DNA of 49,743 bases from Plasmodiophora brassicae (Eukaryota > Endomyxa > Phytomyxea > Plasmodiophorida > Plasmodiophoridae). The position numbers were made by a program, and so were the translations under genes. The stretch covers positions 65,001 to 114,743 of the forward strand of contig CM077642.1 in the NCBI GenBank assembly GCA_039704465.1, read 5' to 3'. Below the pieces are notes generated by a model that did no database searches, was not told the origin of the DNA, and saw only the letters and a program-made list of their open reading frames with translations. This document shows positions 1 through 8,043 of this stretch, piece after piece. Numbering within the stretch: the stretch's first letter is position 1; the number at the start of each line of letters is the position of its first letter.

Positions 1-3000
1 ATACATTCTGGCATTTGCTGCCCTGGGGAGGGTGGCAATTCCATGAATTTTCTCGCCAAAATGGGCACGTCTGAAAGATCTGTAGCACTTGTCACATTTT
101 TGATTTGCATAACTTTTTCGAGTATATATGCCGTGCCGGGGGGGGGCGCGCGCGAGCTTTTCATACATTCTGGCATTTGCTGCCCTGGGGAGGGTGGCAA
201 CTCCATGAATTTTCTTGCCAAAATGGGCACGTCTGAAAGATCTGTAGCACTTGTCACATTTTTGATTTGCATAACTTTTTCGAGTATATATGCCGTGCCG
301 AGGGGGGGGCGGCGCGCGCGAGCTTTTCATACATTCTGGCATTTGCTGCCCTGGGGAGGGTGGCAACTCCGTGAATTTTCTCGCCAAAATGGGCACGTCT
401 GAAAGATCTGTAGCACTTGTCACATTTTTGATTTGCATAACTTTTTCGAGTATATATATATGCCGTGCCGGGGGGGGCGCGCGCGAGCTTTTCATACATT
501 CTGGCATTTGCTGCCCTGGGGAGGGTGGCAACTCCATGAATTTTCTTGCCAAAATGGGCACGTCTGAAAGATCTGTAGCACTTGTCACATTTTTGATTTG
601 CATAACTTTTTCGAGTATATATGCCGTGCCGAGGGGGGGCGGCGCGCGCGAGCTTTTCATACATTCTGGCATTTGCTGCCCTGGGGAGGGTGGCAACTCC
701 ATGAATTTTCTTGCCAAAATGGGCACGTCTGAAAGATCTGTAGCACTTGTCACATTTTTGATTTGCATAACTTTTTCGAGTATATATGCCGTGCCGGGGG
801 GCGGCGCGCGCGAGCTTTTCATACATTCTGGCATTTGCTGCCCTGGGGAGGGTGGCAATTCCATGAATTTTCTCGCCAAAATGGGCACGTCTGAAAGATC
901 TGTAGCACTTGTCACATTTTTGATTTGCATAACTTTTTCGAGTATATATGCCGTGCCGAGGGGGGGCGCGCGCGAGCTTTTCATACATTCTGGCATTTGC
1001 TGCCCTGGGGAGGGTGGCAACTCCATGAATTTTCTTGCCAAAATGGGCACGTCTGAAAGATCTGTAGCACTTGTCACATTTTTGATTTGCATAACTTTTT
1101 CGAGTATATATGCCGTGCCGAGGGGGGGCGGCGCGCGCGAGCTTTTCATACATTCTGGCATTTGCTGCCCTGGGGAGGGTGGCAACTCCGTGAATTTTCT
1201 TGCCAAAATGGGCACGTCTGAAAGATCTGTAGCACTTGTCACATTTTTGATTTGCATAACTTTTTCGAGTATATATGCCGTGCCGAGGGGGGGGCGCGCG
1301 CGAGCTTTTCATACATTCTGGCATTTGCTGCCCTGGGGAGGGTGGCAACCCGTGAATTTTCTCGCCAAAATGGGCACGTCTGAAAGATCTGTAGCACTTG
1401 TCACATTTTTGATTTGCATAACTTTTTCGAGTATATATGCCGTGCCGAGGGCGCGCGCGAGCTTTTCATACATTCTGGCATTTGCTGCCCTGGGGAGGGT
1501 GGCAACTCCGTGAATTTTCTCGCCAAAATGGGCACGTCTGAAAGATCTGTAGCACTTGTCACATTTTTTTTGATTTGCATAACTTTTTCGAGTATATATG
1601 CCGTGCCGAGGGGGGGGCGGCGCGCGCGAGCTTTTCATACATTCTGGCATTTGCTGCCCTGGGGAGGGTGGCAACTCCATGAATTTTTTTCTCGCCAAAA
1701 TGGGCACGTCTGAAAGATCTGTAGCACTTGTCACATTTTTGATTTGCATAACTTTTTCGAGTATATATGCCGTGCCGGGGGGCGCGCGCGAGCTTTTCAT
1801 ACATTCTGGCATTTGCTGCCCTGGGGAGGGTGGCAACTCCGTGAATTTTCTCGCCAAAATGGGCACGTCTGAAAGATCTGTAGCACTTGTCACATTTTTG
1901 ATTTGCATAACTTTTTCGAGTATATATGCCGTGCCGAGGGGGGGCGGCGCGCGCGAGCTTTTCATACATTCTGGCATTTGCTGCCCTGGGGAGGGTGGCA
2001 ACTCCGTGAATTTTTTTCTCGCCAAAATGGGCACGTCTGAAAGATCTGTAGCACTTGTCACATTTTTGATTTGCATAACTTTTTCGAGTATATATGCCGT
2101 GCCGAGGGGGGGCGGCGCGCGCGAGCTTTTCATACATTCTGGCATTTGCTGCCCTGGGGAGGGTGGCAATTCCATGAATTTTCTCGCCAAAATGGGCACG
2201 TCTGAAAGATCTGTAGCACTTGTCACATTTTTGATTTGCATAACTTTTTCGAGTATATATGCCGTGCCGAGGGGGCGGCGCGCGCGAGCTTTTCATACAT
2301 TCTGGCATTTGCTGCCCTGGGGAGGGTGGCAATTCCATGAATTTTCTCGCCAAAATGGGCACGTCTGAAAGATCTGTAGCACTTGTCACATTTTTGATTT
2401 GCATAACTTTTTCGAGTATATATGCCGTGCCGAGGGGGGGCGGCGCGCGCGAGCTTTTCATACATTCTGGCATTTGCTGCCCTGGGGAGGGTGGCAACTC
2501 CATGAATTTTCTCGCCAAAATGGGCACGTCTGAAAGATCTGTAGCACTTGTCACATTTTTGATTTGCATAACTTTTTCGAGTATATATGCCGTGCCGAGG
2601 GGGGGCGGCGCGCGCGAGCTTTTCATACATTCTGGCATTTGCTGCCCTGGGGAGGGTGGCAACTCCGTGAATTTTCTCGCCAAAATGGGCACGTCTGAAA
2701 GATCTGTAGCACTTGTCACATTTTTGATTTGCATAACTTTTTCGAGTATATATGCCGTGCCGAGGGGGGGCGGCGCGCGCGAGCTTTTCATACATTCTGG
2801 CATTTGCTGCCCTGGGGAGGGTGGCAACTCCATGAATTTTCTTGCCAAAATGGGCACGTCTGAAAGATCTGTAGCACTTGTCACATTTTTGATTTGCATA
2901 ACTTTTTCGAGTATATATGCCGTGCCGAGGGGGGGGCGCGCGCGAGCTTTTCACATTCTGGCATTTGCTGCCCTGGGGAGGGTGGCAACTCCGTGAATTT

Positions 3001-4067
3001 TCTCGCCAAAATGGGCACGTCTGAAAGATCTGTAGCACTTGTCACATTTTTGATTTGCATAACTTTTTCGAGTATATATGCCGTGCCGAGGGGGGGCGGC
3101 GCGCGCGAGCTTTTCATACATTCTGGCATTTGCTGCCCTGGGGAGGGTGGCAACTCCATGAATTTTCTTGCCAAAATGGGCACGTCTGAAAGATCTGTAG
3201 CACTTGTCACATTTTTGATTTGCATAACTTTTTCGAGTATATATGCCGTGCCGAGGGGGGGCGCGCGCGCGAGCTTTTCATACATTCTGGCATTTGCTGC
3301 CCTGGGGAGGGTGGCAACTCCGTGAATTTTCTCGCCAAAATGGGCACGTCTGAAAGATCTGTAGCACTTGTCACATTTTTGATTTGCATAACTTTTTCGA
3401 GTATATATGCCGTGCCGAGGGGGGGCGGCGCGCGCGAGCTTTTCATACATTCTGGCATTTGCTGCCCTGGGGAGGGTGGCAACTCCGTGAATTTTCTTGC
3501 CAAAATGGGCACGTCTGAAAGATCTGTAGCACTTGTCACATTTTTGATTTGCATAACTTTTTCGAGTATATATGCCGTGCCGAGGGGGGGCGGCGCGCGC
3601 GAGCTTTTCATACATTCTGGCATTTGCTGCCCTGGGGAGGGTGGCAACTCCGTGAATTTTCTCGCCAAAATGGGCACGTCTGAAAGATCTGTAGCACTTG
3701 TCACATTTTTGATTTGCATAACTTTTTCGAGTATATATGCCGTGCCGCCGGGGGCGGCGCGCGCGAGCTTTTCATACATTCTGGCATTTGCTGCCCTGGG
3801 GAGGGTGGCAACTCCATGAATTTTCTTGCCAAAATGGGCACGTCTGAAAGATCTGTAGCACTTGTCACATTTTTTTGATTTGCATAACTTTTTCGAGTAT
3901 ATATGCCGTGCCGAGGGGGGGGCGGCGCGCGCGAGCTTTTCATACATTCTGGCATTTGCTGCCCTGGGGAGGGTGGCAACTCCGTGAATTTTCTCGCCAA
4001 AATGGGCACGTCTGAAAGATCTGTAGCACTTGTCACATTTTGATTTGCATAACTTTTTCGAGTATAC
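1..4067. repeat. Tandem array, about 25 copies of a ~164-bp GC-rich unit
   Basis: About 25 near-identical head-to-tail units of roughly 160-168 bp fill this stretch; the segment CTGCCCTGGGGAG recurs about every 164 bp, first near 20 and last near 3959. The array may continue left of the window. Unit length varies at a G run (about 5-9 G) followed by a GC/CGG dinucleotide stretch, and at T runs. Three positions are two-state (AATTCC/AACTCC, ATGAA/GTGAA, CTCGCC/CTTGCC). Each unit can fold, as + strand RNA or single-stranded DNA, into a hairpin with stem TTGCTGCCC/GGGTGGCAA (first copy 15-38). Base composition is far richer in GC than the rest of the window. Open frames crossing the array on both strands follow from the repeat and are not taken as genes. 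The last unit is truncated at CGAGTATAC, where unique AT-rich sequence begins. Confidence 0.97.
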
Positions 4068-4205
4068 GTTATTATAAGTTATATTTAGAAATGATATAAA
4101 TTTTCTAGCGGTGGTTAATAACGACCAACATTATATACATTTTTATTTTTGTTAATAGCAGTTAAGTATTGGTTAGAAAATAATATAATTTTTAATTTTC
4201 TTTAA

Positions 4206-4276
4206 AGGGAGATAGTTTAACGGTAAAATATCGATCTTCAACATCGAGGTTATAGGTTCAAATCCTTTTCTCCCTG
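4206..4276 (+). tRNA. trnW(uca): tRNA-Trp (UCA)
   Basis: Cloverleaf with a 7-bp acceptor (AGGGAGA/TCTCCCT), discriminator G and anticodon loop CTTCAAC, giving anticodon UCA. This anticodon reads both UGG and UGA and matches the use of TGA as Trp in the neighbouring genes. It lies between the repeat array and rps13. Confidence 0.93.
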
Positions 4277-4290
4277 AGATTTTTTAAGGT

Positions 4291-4689
4291 ATGAAAACAT
4301 CAATTCAATTTTTTAATTTACAGTTTTTGATTGAAAAAAAATTATTAATTTCGTTAACGCAAATTTTTGGCATTGGTTTTTACTCTGCTATAGTAATTTG
4401 CAAAAAATTTGGTTTTAATAAAAATACATATATTAAGAGTGTGGATGTAAGGATTGTAAATGCAATGCGTAACTTTATTTTGGATAAATTTGTTGTTCAA
4501 GAACAACTGAAAGAGCAGATTCAGGTATCTATAGTAGAGTTGGACACTATAAAGAGTATTAGAGGGTTTCGGCATAAATTGTGTTTACCTGTTCATGGAC
4601 AGCGAACTAAAACTAATCGGCGTACTCAACGTAAATTTAAAAGAATGCAGAGTAAATTATGGGAAGAGGATTCAACACATATTCGTTAA
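4291..4689 (+). CDS. rps13: Ribosomal protein S13
   Basis: 132 aa, ATG start 15 nt after trnW. It is a small-subunit head protein that contacts 5S rRNA/L5 of the large subunit and the P-site tRNA. The order of blocks is typical of bacterial S13: a helix-two-turns-helix-like segment with QIFGIGFYSA near residues 23-32, a central coil, and the basic tail with RGFRHKLCLPVHGQRTKTN near residues 91-109, where RG.RH..gLPVrGQRT.tN is the family signature. It opens the ribosomal-protein cluster and its 3' end overlaps rps11 by 31 nt, as in a co-transcribed pair derived from the bacterial alpha operon. Confidence 0.95.
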   Translation: MKTSIQFFNLQFLIEKKLLISLTQIFGIGFYSAIVICKKFGFNKNTYIKSVDVRIVNAMRNFILDKFVVQEQLKEQIQVSIVELDTIKSIRGFRHKLCLPVHGQRTKTNRRTQRKFKRMQSKLWEEDSTHIR

Positions 4690-5087
4690 AACATAAATTT
4701 CAGTTTAGAAAATTACGTAGAACCCTTTTATCCTTTCGAAAGAGATCTTGTATTCTAAATATTAAAATTACATTGAATAACATATATTTAACTTTATCTG
4801 ATTGATTTGGTCAAATTATTATGGTGAAATCTGGTGGGTTATTAAAATTGCCGGGTTCCGGTAGAAATACGAATTATGCCTTAGAGCTTTTAATATTAGA
4901 TGCTATTAAGCAATTAACTTTGTTAAATACAAAACATATTGTTTTAAAGTTTGATCATCGTGTTTTAAGGAAAAAGAAAATGATTTTAAAGTTATTAAAA
5001 AAATTTAATATTAAAATTTTTCTTATACGATTAATTATGTGTAAAGTTCATAATGGAATTACATTAGCTAAAAAACGGCGGGTTTAA
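4659..5087 (+). CDS. rps11: Ribosomal protein S11
   Basis: 142 aa with TGA as Trp. The ATG at 4659 is inside the end of rps13; the frame runs on through an in-frame TGA within the motif LSDWFG. S11 sits on the platform of the small subunit near the 690/790 loops. Family hallmarks visible: the TL.N.Y.TLSD segment (first beta-strands), GGLLKLPGSGRNTNYALE, where G..k..gs.k.t.yAa is typical, and a basic C-terminal tail ending AKKRRV. Without reading TGA as Trp the gene would begin only at 4821 and lose its N-terminal third. S13-S11 order is that of the bacterial alpha operon. Confidence 0.93.
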
Positions 5088-5093
5088 GTTATC

Positions 5094-5393
5094 ATGTTGC
5101 GTAAGGTTATTTTTGAGTCAAATACCAGATATACATTTAAGTATTTTGAGATTAAACAAAGAATTATAAAATCGTTATCAAAAAATTTATACTTGCCTAT
5201 ATTAGTTCGACGTAAATTGTTGTGGCAATTAGATAAATTATCTTTATTATCATCTTTAATTTATGTAAAAAATCGATGTGTTGTTTCTGGTCGTGCTAAA
5301 TCGATTTATAAATTTTTTAATTTATCTAGAATTGTTATAAAAAAATTTTTTAGATTAGGTTATATACCTGGTTTAAATAGATCAAGTTGGTAA
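5094..5393 (+). CDS. rps14: Ribosomal protein S14
   Basis: 99 aa, ATG start 6 nt after the rps11 stop. Small-subunit head protein. The C-terminal half carries the S14 signature: KNRCVVSGRAKSIYKFFNLSR (near residues 60-80) and the end GYIPGLNRSSW, matching the family pattern NrC..tGR.r...r.f.lsR ... G.ipG..kaSW. It lacks the four zinc-binding cysteines of the short form, as is usual for mitochondrial S14. It is followed by rps8 and rpl6, as in the bacterial spc operon. Confidence 0.95.
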   Translation: MLRKVIFESNTRYTFKYFEIKQRIIKSLSKNLYLPILVRRKLLWQLDKLSLLSSLIYVKNRCVVSGRAKSIYKFFNLSRIVIKKFFRLGYIPGLNRSSW

Positions 5394-5421
5394 TTTAGTA
5401 ATATAAAATAAAAGTTTATTG

Positions 5422-5805
5422 ATGGTTAAATTAGGACAATTTATTTCAATTTTAAATTTTAATATTAAAGCAGGAAAGTCTTTTTTTGTAATAGTTAAAA
5501 CAAGGATAATTTTGGATATTGTAAAAATCTTGATTGAGCAAAATTACATTCTTGGTTATACGGATTTAAAAGAAAATGGTGATAAAATTATTGTGTTTTT
5601 TAAGTTAGATTTTGCGAAAAGTAATAGCCTTTTACTTAAGGGATGTAAATTTGCATTATATAAAAATAGATTTACAAGTATTGGTGCCAATAATATAGTG
5701 AATAACTCGTCGTTGGTACTTGTGTCTACTGTGAAGGGCGTTATGACTCAGTTGGAGGCTAAAAAACTTCGACTTGGGGGTATTATCTTGTGTTATATAA
5801 TATAA
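5422..5805 (+). CDS. rps8: Ribosomal protein S8
   Basis: 127 aa from ATG 5422 (a TTG lies one codon upstream; ATG preferred). S8 binds the central domain of 16S rRNA. The C-terminal half has the family pattern: SLVLVSTVKGVMTQLEAKK (near residues 101-119), which aligns with the g..iiSTskGi.t..eA... segment, then a short strand GGIILCYII. The N-terminal half is divergent but of the right length and basic. Its 3' end lies just before rpl6, with no gap if rpl6 used an upstream start. Order S14-S8-L6 is ancestral. Confidence 0.88.
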   Translation: MVKLGQFISILNFNIKAGKSFFVIVKTRIILDIVKILIEQNYILGYTDLKENGDKIIVFFKLDFAKSNSLLLKGCKFALYKNRFTSIGANNIVNNSSLVLVSTVKGVMTQLEAKKLRLGGIILCYII

Positions 5806-5822
5806 AATTGTATAAAAAAATA

Positions 5823-6353
5823 ATGAGAGCTAAATTTATTTATCAAATTTTTAATAGGTTGTTTATCTATATATTTCAACACAATAAATTACTGTATATT
5901 CGAGGCCCTCTGGGTTTACTACGCTATAATGTTCCCAGTGGCATTGATATTTGTAAATATCGGTCAATGGTGTATATTTCTGGACAAAAAGCTGCCCACC
6001 CTTTAGTTGCAATGTCACATAGAATAGTTTGCCAGAAAATGAAAGGGCTTGAGGTTGGTTTTTCTGAAATTATGATAATTGCTGGTATGGGTTGGCGCGT
6101 TGATAAAGAAGACGTTTTATTAAAATTTACAATTGGTTATAGTCATATTGTACATTATCTGATTCCGAATGATATTGAAATTGTTTTACTTAGTAAAAAT
6201 CTTTTTAAGATTTTTGGTTCTGATTTGAGTCGAATTCAGTGCATTGCGTCCGAATTGTGCAAACTGCGTTCATCTGATGTGTATAAAGGTAAAGGAATTC
6301 GTCGTCAAGCTTTTAAAGTAGTTTTAAAATCAAGTACTAAATCGAAAGTTTAA
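5823..6353 (+). CDS. rpl6: Ribosomal protein L6
   Basis: 176 aa from ATG 5823; the frame is open upstream to a TTG at 5790 inside rps8, but the first ATG gives the normal N-terminus. L6 lies at the base of the stalk near the sarcin-ricin loop. Seen: RGPLGLLRYNVPSG near residues 25-38, a middle segment GFSEIMIIAGMGWRV corresponding to the family's l.GvGyra, GYSHIVHYLIP (family GySh.V.y.iP) and the C-terminal KGKGIRRQAFKVV, matching YKGKGIRy..e.v. Two repeated L6 folds are evident. It follows rps8 as in the spc operon. Confidence 0.93.
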   Translation: MRAKFIYQIFNRLFIYIFQHNKLLYIRGPLGLLRYNVPSGIDICKYRSMVYISGQKAAHPLVAMSHRIVCQKMKGLEVGFSEIMIIAGMGWRVDKEDVLLKFTIGYSHIVHYLIPNDIEIVLLSKNLFKIFGSDLSRIQCIASELCKLRSSDVYKGKGIRRQAFKVVLKSSTKSKV

Positions 6354-6402
6354 TTTATGAAGAAAGTAAGCAGTGTTTTTATATTTTATTGTTTTTTAAA
6401 TT

Positions 6403-6771
6403 ATGGTTACAATTAATCAATTAATTCGATTAAGTCATCCTACTAAAAATAGGAAAAATACGGTGCCCGCTTTAGACAGTAGTCCATACAAGAAGGGTGT
6501 TTGTTTAAGAGTATTTACGATGACTCCTAAAAAACCAAATTCCGCATTACGAAAAGTTGCCCGCATTAGATTATCAAATGGATATAAAATAACGGCGCAT
6601 ATCCCTGGTGAAGGTCACAATTTACAAGAATATTCGATTGTATTAGTACGTGGTGGGCGTGCTCGCGATTTGCCTAGTGTTCGATATAAAGTTGTTAGAG
6701 GTAAATACGATTTAGAACCTGTACGTAATAGGAGAACTCGGCGATCTAAATATGGTATTAAAAAAATATAA
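6403..6771 (+). CDS. rps12: Ribosomal protein S12
   Basis: 122 aa, ATG start. S12 is the decoding-centre protein. It is highly conserved here: TINQLIR at the N-terminus, [20 protein letters not shown], the [20 protein letters not shown] segment and [20 protein letters not shown], with the PKKPNSA and GGR..DLPGV-type motifs complete. Length matches bacterial S12. A 49-nt spacer separates it from rpl6; rps7 follows almost immediately, as in the bacterial str operon (S12-S7). Confidence 0.98.
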   Translation: MVTINQLIRLSHPTKNRKNTVPALDSSPYKKGVCLRVFTMTPKKPNSALRKVARIRLSNGYKITAHIPGEGHNLQEYSIVLVRGGRARDLPSVRYKVVRGKYDLEPVRNRRTRRSKYGIKKI

Positions 6772-6778
6772 AAATTGA

Positions 6779-7210
6779 TTGATTGCGTCTGAGAGTATAC
6801 ATAAGTTTATTTGTGGGTTAATGTTGAATGGAAAAGTGTCTCAATTAGAAAAAATTGTTTTTTTTTGTTTTCGAGACTTAAAATATAAGTTTAATATGGA
6901 TTCGTTGTCTCTGTTTTTATATGTTGTAGACGAGATAATGCCTTATATAGAGCTTCGTACGTTAAGGTTAGGGAGTGTTTTTTATCGAATACCAAAGCCT
7001 CTTTCGGAAAGTAAGCAGTTAAATTGTGGCATTAAGCTGTTAGCCAAAACTGTTAAAATTACTTGTGTACGCAATGTAGCGGCTGCTATAAAAATACAAC
7101 AGGAAATTTTAGCTGTTCTTCAAAAGAAAAGTTTACTTTTTAAGCAAAATAGAAATCTGTATCAAGTTGCGTCCAACAACAGATCGTTTGCACATTACCG
7201 GTGGGATTAG
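6779..7210 (+). CDS. rps7: Ribosomal protein S7 (non-AUG start)
   Basis: About 143 aa. S7 nucleates the head of the small subunit. Evidence: the N-terminal HKFICGLMLNGKVSQLEKIV matches the family's k.in.lM..GKks.Ae.iv, then RTLRLGSVFYRIPKPL and KQLNCGIKLL match rR.g...y.vP.pl...r....a..w. The C-terminal NNRSFAHYRWD fits N+aFaHyrw. No ATG precedes the conserved N-terminal region; TTG 6779 or ATT 6782 are the likely starts, since the first ATG (near 6821) would cut into it. It directly follows rps12 (7-nt gap), so translational coupling is possible. Confidence 0.9.
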   Translation: MIASESIHKFICGLMLNGKVSQLEKIVFFCFRDLKYKFNMDSLSLFLYVVDEIMPYIELRTLRLGSVFYRIPKPLSESKQLNCGIKLLAKTVKITCVRNVAAAIKIQQEILAVLQKKSLLFKQNRNLYQVASNNRSFAHYRWD

Positions 7211-7247
7211 TTTTTGACGAATAGCGTGTCATATTGTGTAGTACAAT

Positions 7248-7319
7248 CGGAATATAGCATAATGGTAATGTATCTGATTTGGGATCAGATGAGTATAGGT
7301 TCGAGTCCTATTATTCCGA
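7248..7319 (+). tRNA. trnP(ugg): tRNA-Pro (UGG)
   Basis: 72 nt: acceptor CGGAATA/TATTCCG, discriminator A, anticodon stem ATCTGA/TCAGAT with loop TTTGGGA, T loop TTCGAGT. It lies between rps7 and rps4. Confidence 0.95.
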
Positions 7320-7350
7320 AGTAAGGTATTTATTATAATTAGAAGTGTAT

Positions 7351-7968
7351 ATGAAGCGAATTAAATATTTTAAATTTAAGTTTAGGGATATTTCAAAGGA
7401 AATTTATTTAAGAAAGTCATATTTTAGATTGTTAAAAACAAAGCATATTTTAAGATTTTTTATTGGTGGATTAAAACAACGACAATTAGCACGGATTTAC
7501 AAAATTATTTATTCTAAACGGTTGTTTTTAACTTTTCTTACGAAATTAGAATATCGTATTGAATTTATCTTGATAAAAGCCGGGTTTGTTTTAACCGGAA
7601 AACAGGCTAGGCAATTAATTTCGCATAAGCATGTTATTGTGAATGGACAGCGGACTCAATTTTGCAATTTGCATATAAAAACATTTGATATTATATCTCT
7701 AGAATCAGTAGTATTTTCAAAGTATAAACGCAAACTAGTATCAAGTTTTTTTAAAACTCCAGGTTTTTTTGGTTATTTACGGCGACGTGGTATAAAAAAG
7801 AAACTTACAGTTCAACGTATGTTTATTTATGCTAAATTTCAATTTTTTTGCGAAACTAATTATAAAATCTTTACGATGGTTTTTGTGCGAAAGCTTAATT
7901 TGCATAAGATTTCTTCGTCTCAAGTTCTTTTAATGTATGGGTGGTGACGAATACGTTTTTTATTTTAA
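7351..7968 (+). CDS. rps4: Ribosomal protein S4
   Basis: 205 aa from ATG 7351, reading one TGA (7945) as Trp so that the C-terminus is ...YGWWRIRFLF. S4 is a primary 16S-binding protein. An S4 RNA-binding domain is clear around residues 70-120: RIEFILIKAGFVLTGKQARQ followed by LISHKHVIVNGQ and a strand FDIISLE. The N-terminal basic region GGLKQRQLARIYKI resembles the Y.Lq..eKQk.r..YG segment of the family. The central region is divergent and the protein is near the usual bacterial length. With the standard code it would stop after YGW, eight codons earlier. Confidence 0.87.
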
Positions 7969-8043
7969 AAAACGTTTTGTGATTAGTTAAATTTTTATTA
8001 TAATTATTTTTAGGTTTATAATGAGTTTAATTTTAGGTGATGT

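Noticed and set aside
254..3947. Zinc-finger-like CDKCYRSFRRAHFGEKIHG in the repeat's - strand frame
   Set aside because: Cys/His spacing does not fit C2H2 or related fingers, and the frame breaks wherever the homopolymer runs change length.
43..4036. Long open frames on both strands across the first 4 kb, up to 446 codons
   Set aside because: They are produced by the tandem unit, whose stop-free frames persist from copy to copy; frames shift with G-run length, and no domain or start context supports coding.
1..4067. CRISPR-like array
   Set aside because: Whole ~164-bp units repeat with no unique spacers; it is a mitochondrial tandem repeat.
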